Assembly: GCA_023091665.1 (NCBI GenBank)
Contig: JALJCQ010000017.1
Span: forward strand, 2,170,001 to 2,234,000
Direction of reading: 5' to 3'
DNA: 64,000 nt
Source of the DNA: Pythium myriotylum
Lineage: Eukaryota > Oomycota > Peronosporomycetes > Pythiales > Pythiaceae
Shown here: positions 19,600 through 32,427 of the stretch, one piece after another
How positions within the stretch are numbered: the first letter of the stretch is position 1
Layout of the letters: each line of letters opens with the position of its first letter
Position numbers and translations under genes: made by a program
The notes under the pieces: generated by a model
The model's database searches: none
What the model was told of the DNA's origin: nothing
Seen by the model: only the letters and a program-made list of their open reading frames with translations

Positions 19600-22500
19600 A
19601 TGTCGAACTTAGAAAAGTTGAAGTTCCCAGCGCTGGACATCGGTGGCGAGAACTACATCGTGTGGTCACTCGAGTGCTACAACAACATATGCGCCGAAGG
19701 CCTTAGCGACACGATTGATGAAAATTTCGTCATACCAAGCGGCACTACGACGAGGGAAGTTGCCACTCGCAAAGACGCTGCCCGCGCAGTGTGCCTGATC
19801 TTCCGGCACCTGCACAAAGACTTAAAGTTCAATTACCTTGAGGAACGCAACCCCGCTGTAATTTGGACAAGTCTGCGTCTTCGCTTCGACACCGATCGAA
19901 AGCAAGCAATGTTGCCACTCCTGAACGATGAATGGAACAAACTCTGTTTCTACAACTTCAAGACAGTCACCGAGTACACGACAAAGTTGTACAGCATCGC
20001 GAGTGAGCTCTCGTGGTGTGGTAAGAAGTTGACGGAGTTGGACAAGATCGACAAGACTCTCACGACGTTCAGTCCGGCGGAACGCATACTGGCTACACAG
20101 TATCGCCGCATAAACCATACGACCTTCGACAAGCTGGTGGCTACCCTTTTGCTCGATGAGAAGCACGGCTTGTTGCTTCAGCGCAACCATGATGAGCGAC
20201 GCGTCCCGGATGCGCCTGAGAAGCCGTTGAAGGCTGAAGTCAACTATGGGGAAGTTCCACGTCAACAGGACAAGCCTCATCAGCGCCGTCATGGCAAGAA
20301 GCAGTGGAAGGGCAATGGAAAGGGGCGGAAGTTCTCATCAGGGAACAGGAAGCCTGGGGCACACAAGGCATTCTACAACTCGGATTCGAACAACGCATGC
20401 AGGAAGTGTGGTCTGAGAGGTCACTGGGCTGCGAAGTGTCCCACACCTGCGTTCCACGTCAAGCTTTACCAAGAGTCACTGCGAAACGCTAAGTCGTCTC
20501 AGACGATGAAGGGGAAGAGCAGAGGACCATCGTCTTCGAAGAATAAGGCCACGTTCATGACGAACTTGTCCGATGACAGTGACGAAGCTGAAGCGAACTG
20601 CGTTGAGTGCTACAGTAGTAATGAGAGCGAATATGACTCCTGTCTCATTGACTCAGGAACGACGAACGCTATCCTAAGGGATCGGAAGTTCTTTACGTCA
20701 CTCGAGGCATCAGAAACACCCGCCAAAGTCAAGACAATTGGCGGTGCTGCGTCGATCGCCAAGGGTGCTGGACAAGCACAAGTCCAGTTGCCTAATGGAA
20801 CTACGATCAACATCACCAAGGCAATCTTCGCACCATCCGCTTCTCGGAACTTGATCGGCTTTGCCGACATCCGAAAGAATGGATTGCACGTCAACACAGC
20901 TACTCTCCCCGACGGCAGGGAGTGCTTGCGTTTGACTAATGCGAAAGGTCAGATCGTGGAGGAATGTGAGGAAAATGGCAACGGACTCTATGTCACTTTC
21001 ATCACTCCATCGCCAGAATGTGCGGCTAGTGTCATCCACGACACGATTGGCACATCTGCTCCTCGTTCAACCGAGACGAGCTTGTATGAGCAGTGGCACG
21101 ATCGGTCAGGTCATCCAGGCAGGGACATGATGAAGAGAATGTCGAGAGCAGTGGTTGGCATGCCACTGAAGCAGAGTGACTTTGCCACTCATAGCAAACG
21201 ACTGTGCAGACCGTGTGCAATGGGAAAGCTTCAGAACCGCCCGAAGGTCAAGCTCCACGGCGAGAAGATCAAACCACGCGGTGTCCTCGACACTCTGGTG
21301 AGCGATGTGTGCGGCCCGATATCCCCACCATCGGGTCCCTTCAACTACTTCATGGTTCTGAAAGACACATCGGCTCGGTTCTCGAAGGTTCAACTGCTAA
21401 CTTCTCGAAACGAAGTGATGCCAAAGCTGCTAGCCAGCATCATTCACTTCAAGACGCAGTTTCCGGAGCACACCATCAAGAATGTTCGTGTCGACAACGC
21501 ATCCGAGTACGTCTCGAAGTCATTTCAGGAGTTCTGCACGTCCAGCGGAATAAACCTGGAGACTTCCGTACCATACGCTCATAACACGAACGCAGAGAAC
21601 TTTGTGAATCAGATCCAGATGATCGCTCGGCCTTTGCTACTGCGATCGAACCTGCCGCTATCTGCCTGGGGTCATGCAGTTCTTCATGCGGCAGCTCTCA
21701 TCCAGTACAGGCCTGCTTCTGATGTTGGGCCTTCGCCATATGAACTTGTTCATGGGTTTCCACCATCAGTAAAGCACCTGAGGATCTTTGGTTGTGCGGT
21801 ATACGTCCCCATACCTCCACATCAACGAACCAAGCTCGGACCCAGGCGCCAGCTTGGGGTATACGTAGGTTTCCAATCACCACCGATTATCCGTTACCTA
21901 AGTCCGCAAACAGGAGACCTATTTACGGCACACATTACCATGTGTGAGTTCGATGAACAGACCTTCCCGAAACTTGGTGACGACGATGACGTCTCTAGAT
22001 CGGCTTTCACATTCGAACAGCCGTCGACGAAGGAGATTCACAAGGACCCATACAACGGTCAAGGTGAGAAGGACGTACGACGCATCCTTCATCTGCACAG
22101 CATTGTACAGAATGCGCCTGACGTATTCACTCCAACGGAACGGATGACACGGTCAACCCTAAATGAAGCATCCAACTATCCTGCCGCGATAGCAGTTGAC
22201 CCCGTTCCTGCCTCGTCCACAACGACAACTCAACCGAAGAAACGTGGACGACCAAAAGGAGCAAAGGATCGAAATCCGAGGAAGAGGCGCACGAACGAAG
22301 AACTCGCTGGAAGCTCCATCGAACCAGAGGTTGTTGATGTTGAGCATGATGTCGATACCATTAGCGAAGTTCTTGCTGACACGAACGTCAGCTCGTTCCT
22401 GGCCGCAATCGGTGAAGATGCAGAGCCCCAGACAGTCTCGGACTGTAGGGCATCACCCGATTGGCCTAAATGGAAGGCGGCCATCCAATCGGAGCTGCAG

Positions 22501-24045
22501 TCACTTCTCGATCGTGAAGTACTTGGAAACGTGCAAGAGTGCCCCCCACAGCACCGACCTATTGGATGTCGGTGGGTGTTTGCGCGTAAGCGCGATCAAC
22601 AGGGTAGAGTCGTGCGCTTCAAGGCGCGACTTGTGGCACAAGGTTTCACGCAGCGTTTCGGTATCGACTATTCCGACACGTACTCGCCGGTCATGACCAT
22701 GACAACCCTTCGTTGGTTACTTGCGTTCGGTGCAGCGAACAACATGCAAGTCAGGCAGGCAGACATAGAAACTGCGTACCTATATGGTCTAATCGATGTT
22801 GAACTATATATGCGAGTCCCTGAGGGGTTACGTGTCGAGGGGGAGAAGTCAATGAACCTCCCGTGTGTGCGATTGCACAAGTCGCTTTATGGGTTGAAGC
22901 AAGCCGGCCGGCGTTAGTACTTGCGTTTTTCGCAGTACTTGATTAAATGTGGTTTTCAGACCCATGAATGCTCCCCATGCTTGTTCGTCAAGCGAAGCGG
23001 TGCCGAGATCGCCATCATTGGGATCTACGTCGACGACATTATCATTGTCGGAACGGACGCGGCAATCGAAGCTGCAATGACAGCATTGAAGTCCGAGTTC
23101 AAGGTGAAAGACCTTGGAACTATATCGTTCTGTCTGGGTCTCCAGGTATCTCAGATCCCCACGGGGATTGTGTTGCATCAGGCAACCTACATCAGCAAAG
23201 TGCTGGCACGCTTCAACATGAGGGATGTCACAAGGACTGCCAAGACCCCCATGGTTGTGCCGAACCTGAGACCAGAGAGCGATGTCTTTGGACCAAGACG
23301 TGGCAGGGAAAGGGTGCTCGACGAGAAGTATCCCTACAAGGAAGCCATTGGAGCTCTCCTTTACTTGGCAAACTGCTCACGCCCAGATATAGCTTTCGCC
23401 GTTAGTGTACTCGCACGGTACACATCGGAACCGACCAGAAGACATTGGTCTGGCGTAAAGCAAGTGTTGAGATATCTGGCACGGACTCGTAAGTACGGCT
23501 TACTGTACCGCAAGGGTACGAGCGTACACGTCAGTGATCTAGTCACCGACGACATCTGCGGATACGCAGATGCAGGCTACCTCTCCGACCCACACAAGGC
23601 ACGCTCGCAGACTGGCTACGTGTTCATGACTTCGCACGCTGCGATTTCGTGGAAGTCGACGAAGCAGACGCTAACTGCCACGTCAACCAACCAGTCAGAG
23701 CTTATCGCTCTTTATGAAGCGAGTCGTGAGTGCATCTGGTTGCGCCGATTCCTCAAGTTCGTTGGTGGCGCCCTTGGAGTCAAGACGAAGCTAGGACCTA
23801 TCAGGATCTTCGAGGACAACGCGGCATGCGTTGCGCAAGTACAACAAGGCTACATCAAGAGTGATCGCACCAAACACATCGACCCAAAGTTCTTGTTCAT
23901 GCATGACCTAAATGGAAAACAACTCGAGATCACTCAAGTCGCTTCGGAGAAGAACCTAGCTGACCTCTTCACCAAGTCCTTGGGGAGTAACAAGCACTGT
24001 GACTTGACGCGTGGGATCGGAATGATCGAGCTTCGTCTCGAGTAG
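19600..24045 (+). pseudogene. gag-pol: Copia-1 unit B Gag-Pol polyprotein with in-frame TAG
   Basis: A single frame of about 1480 codons is broken only by TAG at 22915-22917. Domains: Gag (1-260), zinc knuckle CRKCGLRGHWAAKC (about 267-280), protease CLIDSGTT (Asp about 351), and integrase with DDE residues near D569, D632 and E666. An AT-hook/NLS-like KKRGRPKGAKDRNPRKRR (about 880-900) precedes the RT (ADIETAYLYGLIDVELYM). After the TAG come the YVDD box and an RNase H ending LFTKSLGS. The terminal stop is also TAG. Without read-through the product lacks the RT active site and RNase H. The ATG at 19600 starts MSNLEKLKFP, a normal Copia Gag start. Confidence 0.9.
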
Positions 24046-24161
24046 TCGGAGAAGTAGGTAGGCTGGTTTTTACCCACACCGAGTGTGTACGCACCGGGGA
24101 GTTTTTCCCAGCAGATAGATAAAGTTGTAACCTTGGCTATGGGCGACGCGCTGAGGGGGAG

Positions 24162-24539
24162 TGAGACGGTTATGTCCCCAAGAGCCACAAGTGGGGTCCG
24201 TGACGCCGCAGCGTCGGCAGCCGCTGCTGCCAGCCCACTGTGATTGGCTGGGAGGTTGAAGGCGCACCTTCAACCTCCATCACCCAAAAACCCACTGGTC
24301 CCTTTCGCCACGTTTGCGACATCGGATTGATAGAAGGACTGCTCTGATTGGTTAGAATCGATCAGAGCGGATCCTGATTGGCCAAATCAATTCGAGGTTT
24401 TTAATTTAAACTAGTGGTTGGCCAAGGGCCGTTGGACAGTTGGGGACAGGGCGTGCAGCGCTTCCCAGAGACCAAGGAAACAACACAAATACATTCTCAT
24501 TCGGCAATTTGCCACCAACACAACACACGGCCTACCTCA
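24162..24539 (+). repeat. Copia-1 LTR shared by units B and C
   Basis: 378 bp, apparently identical to 18219-18596. The initiator is at 24494-24513 and the hairpin at 24251-24278. Confidence 0.95.
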
Positions 24540-24873
24540 CGTTATCAGCACTGCTGGCTCCCGCCTGAGCCCCGACGGTCAAGGCCTCCTCCCCTCGCTA
24601 GCCTCCCGAACCGCCGACTCGACCCGACCCGACCCGTCGACCCGACCCGGACCGTCGACCCGACCCGTGGCCCGTCGACCCGAACCGAGGCCCACGACCC
24701 CTGACCCGTCGGACCGACCCGAGGTTCGTTCACCAACCCATCGTCCGCGGCCCGCCCGAGCGCTGGAAGACACGCGTTTGCCGTGCCCCGCACGTAAAAG
24801 CAAGGTCCCCGTGCTCGTGCGTTGACTCGTGGTGTGGCCGTTAGTTCGTTGCCTACCCCTGTTTGACGCTCGC

Positions 24874-25395
24874 ATGGTCAAGGTGACCAAGCTGCCCAAG
24901 TCGCCGGAGATCGTTGCCACCCTCGACCTCAGCGGACAAGAGGCTGTTGTCCGCCCCGTCGCCGCCAAGGTCGAGTCGCAGCCCAGCTCAAGGCCACGGT
25001 CGCGGAAGAAGAAGTACAGCTTCCCACGCCGATCGGACTTCGCCAAGTCCATCGGCTACCTCGAACGCGACCGCGCCGAGTCCTTCGACCAGCTGCGCGA
25101 CGATCTTCAAGAGGCGATCGAGCGCGTCGTCAGAGTCCACGGCGCGTTCACGAAGAAGCTCAACGAGTCGGCTGTCCAGTCCAACCGGATCAAGCACATC
25201 GTCTCTGCGATTGGTGAAGTGCCGTTTCACTGCGACCTTCAGCGCAAGATCGTGGGCAAGACGATCACGTCCATTCTCGAGTCCAAGGTCGTGAACGAGA
25301 AGCGCGCACAACAGGAAGCCGAGGAAGAAGAGCGCCAGCGCAAGAAGCAGAAGCACTGCGACGACGAGTGGTGTTCGTGTAACATCTTTAACTAA
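24874..25395 (+). CDS. Copia-1 accessory ORF in the 5' leader (unit C)
   Basis: Identical in sequence and position to the 173-aa leader ORF of unit B: basic N-terminus, helical middle, CDDEWCSC tail. The identical copy reflects the recent duplication and is not evidence of selection. Confidence 0.6.
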   Translation: MVKVTKLPKSPEIVATLDLSGQEAVVRPVAAKVESQPSSRPRSRKKKYSFPRRSDFAKSIGYLERDRAESFDQLRDDLQEAIERVVRVHGAFTKKLNESAVQSNRIKHIVSAIGEVPFHCDLQRKIVGKTITSILESKVVNEKRAQQEAEEEERQRKKQKHCDDEWCSCNIFN

Positions 25396-25542
25396 GTACA
25401 TTTAGTTCTTCTTCTAGTACGCTCGTTATCGAACTTAGTCCCCGCACAGTTCGTACCTAGTACTCTGGCACTTTGCTCAACGTGTACTTAGGGAGTCGTA
25501 CCTAGCAGAGAAGTACTTAGCGTCGTCTCGTCCGCACCTACC

Positions 25543-28500
25543 ATGTCGAACTTAGAAAAGTTGAAGTTCCCAGCGCTGGACATCGGTGGCGAGAACTACA
25601 TCGTGTGGTCACTCGAGTGCTACAACAACATATGCGCCGAAGGCCTTAGCGACACGATTGATGAAAATTTCGTCATACCAAGCGGCACTACGACGAGGGA
25701 AGTTGCCACTCGCAAAGACGCTGCCCGCGCAGTGTGCCTGATCTTCCGGCACCTGCACAAAGACTTAAAGTTCAATTACCTTGAGGAACGCAACCCCGCT
25801 GTAATTTGGACAAGTCTGCGTCTTCGCTTCGACACCGATCGAAAGCAAGCAATGTTGCCACTCCTGAACGATGAATGGAACAAACTCTGTTTCTACAACT
25901 TCAAGACAGTCACCGAGTACACGACAAAGTTGTACAGCATCGCGAGTGAGCTCTCGTGGTGTGGTAAGAAGTTGACGGAGTTGGACAAGATCGACAAGAC
26001 TCTCACGACGTTCAGTCCGGCGGAACGCATACTGGCTACACAGTATCGCCGCATAAACCATACGACCTTCGACAAGCTGGTGGCTACCCTTTTGCTCGAT
26101 GAGAAGCACGGCTTGTTGCTTCAGCGCAACCATGATGAGCGACGCGTCCCGGATGCGCCTGAGAAGCCGTTGAAGGCTGAAGTCAACTATGGGGAAGTTC
26201 CACGTCAACAGGACAAGCCTCATCAGCGCCGTCATGGCAAGAAGCAGTGGAAGGGCAATGGAAAGGGGCGGAAGTTCTCATCAGGGAACAGGAAGCCTGG
26301 GGCACACAAGGCATTCTACAACTCGGATTCGAACAACGCATGCAGGAAGTGTGGTCTGAGAGGTCACTGGGCTGCGAAGTGTCCCACACCTGCGTTCCAC
26401 GTCAAGCTTTACCAAGAGTCACTGCGAAACGCTAAGTCGTCTCAGACGATGAAGGGGAAGAGCAGAGGACCATCGTCTTCGAAGAATAAGGCCACGTTCA
26501 TGACGAACTTGTCCGATGACAGTGACGAAGCTGAAGCGAACTGCGTTGAGTGCTACAGTAGTAATGAGAGCGAATATGACTCCTGTCTCATTGACTCAGG
26601 AACGACGAACGCTATCCTAAGGGATCGGAAGTTCTTTACGTCACTCGAGGCATCAGAAACACCCGCCAAAGTCAAGACAATTGGCGGTGCTGCGTCGATC
26701 GCCAAGGGTGCTGGACAAGCACAAGTCCAGTTGCCTAATGGAACTACGATCAACATCACCAAGGCAATCTTCGCACCATCCGCTTCTCGGAACTTGATCG
26801 GCTTTGCCGACATCCGAAAGAATGGATTGCACGTCAACACAGCTACTCTCCCCGACGGCAGGGAGTGCTTGCGTTTGACTAATGCGAAAGGTCAGATCGT
26901 GGAGGAATGTGAGGAAAATGGCAACGGACTCTATGTCACTTTCATCACTCCATCGCCAGAATGTGCGGCTAGTGTCATCCACGACACGATTGGCACATCT
27001 GCTCCTCGTTCAACCGAGACGAGCTTGTATGAGCAGTGGCACGATCGGTCAGGTCATCCAGGCAGGGACATGATGAAGAGAATGTCGAGAGCAGTGGTTG
27101 GCATGCCACTGAAGCAGAGTGACTTTGCCACTCATAGCAAACGACTGTGCAGACCGTGTGCAATGGGAAAGCTTCAGAACCGCCCGAAGGTCAAGCTCCA
27201 CGGCGAGAAGATCAAACCACGCGGTGTCCTCGACACTCTGGTGAGCGATGTGTGCGGCCCGATATCCCCACCATCGGGTCCCTTCAACTACTTCATGGTT
27301 CTGAAAGACACATCGGCTCGGTTCTCGAAGGTTCAACTGCTAACTTCTCGAAACGAAGTGATGCCAAAGCTGCTAGCCAGCATCATTCACTTCAAGACGC
27401 AGTTTCCGGAGCACACCATCAAGAATGTTCGTGTCGACAACGCATCCGAGTACGTCTCGAAGTCATTTCAGGAGTTCTGCACGTCCAGCGGAATAAACCT
27501 GGAGACTTCCGTACCATACGCTCATAACACGAACGCAGAGAACTTTGTGAATCAGATCCAGATGATCGCTCGGCCTTTGCTACTGCGATCGAACCTGCCG
27601 CTATCTGCCTGGGGTCATGCAGTTCTTCATGCGGCAGCTCTCATCCAGTACAGGCCTGCTTCTGATGTTGGGCCTTCGCCATATGAACTTGTTCATGGGT
27701 TTCCACCATCAGTAAAGCACCTGAGGATCTTTGGTTGTGCGGTATACGTCCCCATACCTCCACATCAACGAACCAAGCTCGGACCCAGGCGCCAGCTTGG
27801 GGTATACGTAGGTTTCCAATCACCACCGATTATCCGTTACCTAAGTCCGCAAACAGGAGACCTATTTACGGCACACATTACCATGTGTGAGTTCGATGAA
27901 CAGACCTTCCCGAAACTTGGTGACGACGATGACGTCTCTAGATCGGCTTTCACATTCGAACAGCCGTCGACGAAGGAGATTCACAAGGACCCATACAACG
28001 GTCAAGGTGAGAAGGACGTACGACGCATCCTTCATCTGCACAGCATTGTACAGAATGCACCTGACGTATTCACTCCAACGGAACGGATGACACGGTCAAC
28101 CCTAAATGAAGCATCCAACTATCCTGCCGCGATAGCAGTTGACCCCGTTCCTGCCTCGTCCACAACGACAACTCAACCGAAGAAACGTGGACGACCAAAA
28201 GGAGCAAAGGATCGAAATCCGAGGAAGAGGCGCACGAACGAAGAACTCGCTGGAAGCTCCATCGAACCAGAGGTTGTTGATGTTGAGCATGATGTCGATA
28301 CCATTAGCGAAGTTCTTGCTGACACGAACGTCAGCTCGTTCCTGGCCGCAATCGGTGAAGATGCAGAGCCCCAGACAGTCTCGGACTGTAGGGCATCACC
28401 CGATTGGCCTAAATGGAAGGCGGCCATCCAATCGGAGCTGCAGTCACTTCTCGATCGTGAAGTACTTGGAAACGTGCAAGAGTGCCCCCCACAGCACCGA

Positions 28501-29988
28501 CCTATTGGATGTCGGTGGGTGTTTGCGCGTAAGCGCGATCAACAGGGTAGAGTCGTGCGCTTCAAGGCGCGACTTGTGGCACAAGGTTTCACGCAGCGTT
28601 TCGGTATCGACTATTCCGACACGTACTCGCCGGTCATGACCATGACAACCCTTCGTTGGTTACTTGCGTTCGGTGCAGCGAACAACATGCAAGTCAGGCA
28701 GGCAGACATAGAAACTGCGTACCTATATGGTCTAATCGATGTTGAACTATATATGCGAGTCCCTGAGGGGTTACGTGTCGAGGGGGAGAAGTCAATGAAC
28801 CTCCCGTGTGTGCGATTGCACAAGTCGCTTTATGGGTTGAAGCAAGCCGGCCGGCGTTAGTACTTGCGTTTTTCGCAGTACTTGATTAAATGTGGTTTTC
28901 AGACCCATGAATGCTCCCCATGCTTGTTCGTCAAGCGAAGCGGTGCCGAGATCGCCATCATTGGGATCTACGTCGACGACATTATCATTGTCGGAACGGA
29001 CGCGGCAATCGAAGCTGCAATGACAGCATTGAAGTCCGAGTTCAAGGTGAAAGACCTTGGAACTATATCGTTCTGTCTGGGTCTCCAGGTATCTCAGATC
29101 CCCACGGGGATTGTGTTGCATCAGGCAACCTACATCAGCAAAGTGCTGGCACGCTTCAACATGAGGGATGTCACAAGGACTGCCAAGACCCCCATGGTTG
29201 TGCGGAACCTGAGACCAGAGAGCGATGTCTTTGGACCAAGACGTGGCAGGGAAAGGGTGCTCGACGAGAAGTATCCCTACAAGGAAGCCATTGGAGCTCT
29301 CCTTTACTTGGCAAACTGCTCACGCCCAGATATAGCTTTCGCCGTTAGTGTACTCGCACGGTACACATCGGAACCGACCAGAAGACATTGGTCTGGCGTA
29401 AAGCAAGTGTTGAGATATCTGGCACGGACTCGTAAGTACGGCTTACTGTACCGCAAGGGTACGAGCGTACACGTCAGTGATCTAGTCACCGACGACATCT
29501 GCGGATACGCAGATGCAGGCTACCTCTCCGACCCACACAAGGCACGCTCGCAGACTGGCTACGTGTTCATGACTTCGCACGCTGCGATTTCGTGGAAGTC
29601 GACGAAGCAGACGCTAACTGCCACGTCAACCAACCAGTCAGAGCTTATCGCTCTTTATGAAGCGAGTCGTGAGTGCATCTGGTTGCGCCGATTCCTCAAG
29701 TTCGTTGGTGGCGCCCTTGGAGTCAAGACGAAGCTAGGACCTATCAGGATCTTCGAGGACAACGCGGCATGCGTTGCGCAAGTACAACAAGGCTACATCA
29801 AGAGTGATCGCACCAAACACATCGACCCAAAGTTCTTGTTCATGCATGACCTAAATGGAAAACAACTCGAGATCACTCAAGTCGCTTCGGAGAAGAACCT
29901 AGCTGACCTCTTCACCAAGTCCTTGGGGAGTAACAAGCACTGTGACTTGACGCGTGGGATCGGAATGATCGAGCTTCGTCTCGAGTAG
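25543..29988 (+). pseudogene. gag-pol: Copia-1 unit C Gag-Pol polyprotein with in-frame TAG
   Basis: Same domain order and same in-frame TAG (28858-28860) as unit B. Gag, zinc knuckle, protease, integrase and RT fingers precede the TAG; YVDD (near 28970) and RNase H follow it. No further lesions are visible, so the stop predates the tandem amplification. Confidence 0.9.
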
Positions 29989-30104
29989 TCGGAGAAGTAG
30001 GTAGGCTGGTTTTTACCCACACCGAGTGTGTACGCACCGGGGAGTTTTTCCCAGCAGATAGATAAAGTTGTAACCTTGGCTATGGGCGACGCGCTGAGGG
30101 GGAG

Positions 30105-30478
30105 TGAGACGGTTATGTCCCCAAGAGCCACAAGTGGGGTCCGTGACGCCGCAGCGTCGGCAGCCGCTGCTGCCAGCCCACTGTGATTGGCTGGGAGGTT
30201 GAAGGCGCACCTTCAACCTCCATCACCCAAAAACCCACTGGTCCCTTTCGCCACGTTTGCGACATCGGATTGATAGAAGGACTGCTCTGATTGGTTAGAA
30301 TCGATCAGAGCGGATCCTGATTGGCCAAATCAATTCGAGGTTTTTAATTTAAACTAGTGGTTGGCCAAGGGCCGTTGGACAGTTGGGGACAGGGCGTGCA
30401 GCGCTTCCCAGAGACCAAGGAAACAACACAAATACATTCTCATTCGGCAATTTGCCACCAACACAACACACGGCCTAC

Positions 30479-30482
<4 letters not shown>
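30105..30482 (+). repeat. Copia-1 3' LTR of unit C
   Basis: 378 bp, initiator at 30437-30456, hairpin at 30194-30221. It ends CTCA directly against a TA microsatellite. Confidence 0.95.

Positions 30483-30513
<31 letters not shown>
30483..30513. repeat. (TA)n microsatellite at the end of the Copia-1 array
   Basis: About 15 TA units directly follow the 3' LTR. A similar (AT)n tract abuts the TGAG end of the inverted solo LTR at 41861. Confidence 0.95.
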
Positions 30514-30516
<3 letters not shown>

Positions 30517-32427
30517 AGCAGATATATACAGGCCGAGCGAGCTGCGATCCGTTGTGATAATCGCAGCTCTGGCTTCGTACCTCACGTACCTCACCAAATC
30601 GATATACAGATAATACAACAATACGGGCGAGGGCTAGGACGGAAGTTCCCTTCGATCCACTAGCTCTCTGACCAGGGACGGAGACTCACTCGATCCCAAA
30701 CAACACTCTTTACAAACTCCACACCAATATGAAGTGCGCCAGGTGACTGGCGCAGGATATGAAATGCCTTGGACTCTGAGGGACCCAGAATCCTCGGCAG
30801 GGTCTCTAATAGGGGTTCGACTTCTCTTTCCACACGCACGCTGCAGGAGTCCACTAGCCAACCAGCCAGACTCACGCGCAATATCCACTGGGGCACACTG
30901 ACGCTAGCGCAGGCTTACCTAGTGTCGTTGCCACGCGTCCTTCCTGGAGCTCAAGCCGACGACTTGGGGAGTTGACGGTGAAAAGCGAAGTCTCTTAGAA
31001 GGGGGCTAGCCCCTTAGAGAGCCAGCTTCGCTGGCCCTCAACGATCACACCTACTTTTGTGACTAGATCTGGGAACTATCTACTTTTAGGAATCTGGCGC
31101 TGGATAGGGTCGGTGCTGGGTATGGTACCCAGTACCAGGTGGGTAGCACACTGTGCCGTGGCTACCGCCACCTCATTAACCACCGATTATACTCAAAACG
31201 GCTGGATCTACTCCTGTCAGTCCTGGCCAGGTCCAGCCAGCGCCCGGGTCTCCCTAGGGGGCTGGTCTTCAACGGCCGGATGGAAGGTGACCTCGTGAGA
31301 ACTGGACACTTCTTCAAATAGGTCATTGGAGTATCCTGAATGTCACAGACTGTTTCATCATCTTGGTTGGGAACACTATTAGGGAAATCACCGCAGACCG
31401 CATTAGAAACTTCGTCGGGTATGTGGTGAAGGCGTGGGGGCAAAACCTGCCGCTCAGCGAGGGCGAAGCAGGTGCCGCACACGGGTCCACACAGACTCTT
31501 TGGGCTGGTCGGTCGCTGCTGACGTTAACACCCCGCTGTCACAGTCGCTGACGGGGTGAACCGCAGGCACTTAGGCTTGATGTCCGGGGGGTCTTGGCCA
31601 ACGGGTCGTGAAGCCCGCTGGTTTGTCGCCTTGGCACAGCACGTGGATCGCTGGTCACGTGCTGCGTGCGACGGGGAAGCGCAGAGCCGATCGTCACCAG
31701 AAGCTGGCTGGTGGCCCGGATGCGCGGGAGGACGGGACGCTCCACGTCCGGCGGTCACAGCACCTGGTGCTGGTCTTCCCCTGCTCTTCGGTCTCTCGGT
31801 ACGCGTGGGCAGCGTCTCTCGGTACGCGTGGGCAGCAGCAGCCACACGCGCTTCGGTCGGAATACGGTCGACGGAGCGCCTTCTCGAGACGCACCCTTGT
31901 CGAGACGCACCCGGAGGTTTTAGCGTCGCCTCCTGCGGCGACGGGTCTTGTGACTTCTGGACTCGAAGTCCTTGCATGAGGGGCTTGAGTGCTTGACAGC
32001 AAATTCCAGAGTTTCATTTTCCAACAACCGAATACCTGACCCAGAGAGTCAGATGCCTACGTGACGGCCTACCCTATACCGCACCGGCCCTGTCTCTGCA
32101 CTGGCATCGGGTAATCACCCAACTACGCAATCAGGAGCTGATCACCCACCTACTGAGTCTGATACTACCCAGATTCCTCAGATCTGTTCCTACTGTATCA
32201 GACCGCTCAGGGCCTCAACGACGATCCCGCCTCTGGGCCACGTCCCAGGTGCTGGGACATAACCGTCACGTCCGTCACATACGTACGCATCTGGGGGCGT
32301 CGTGGATGTGACGAACTCGGCGTGCGGGGCTTGCTACCCTCCATCTTGCCATTGCCGACTGATGGATGGTCTTGATGTCGACCGAAAGTTGAGGGAGGTG
32401 CGTTGAGTCTGGGCGCACCTCAAAACC
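30514..32427. other. 1.9-kb stretch without a recognised gene
   Basis: No frame shows a known domain. A 23-bp direct repeat (GTCTCTCGGTACGCGTGGGC core) occurs twice at 31791-31836, and CGAGACGCACCC occurs twice near 31883-31912. A minus-strand frame at 30660-30896 and others up to 150 codons have no recognisable motif. It may be decayed mobile DNA downstream of the LINE-ORF1-like relic. Confidence 0.4.

Larger units (their letters stand above)
18219..24539 (+). mobile_element. Copia-1 unit B (full length)
   Basis: LTR 18219-18596, internal region 18597-24161 (5565 bp), LTR 24162-24539. It shares its left LTR with unit A and its right LTR with unit C. Internal order: primer-binding site, GACCC-rich leader, accessory ORF, gag-pol, polypurine tract. 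Confidence 0.93.
24162..30482 (+). mobile_element. Copia-1 unit C (full length)
   Basis: LTR 24162-24539, internal 24540-30104, LTR 30105-30482. It is offset from unit B by exactly 5943 bp (one LTR plus internal region). I saw only two substitutions relative to B: near 28057 (specific to C) and near 29204, where C agrees with A and B differs. Confidence 0.93.

Noticed and set aside
14383..30482. Three nearly identical roughly 6-kb blocks as independent insertions
   Set aside because: They share LTRs with an exact 5943-bp period and have no target duplications between them, so they form one tandem array.
31162..31977. Minus-strand frames of 106-150 codons as genes
   Set aside because: No domain, promoter or conserved motif; composition fits noncoding GC-rich DNA.
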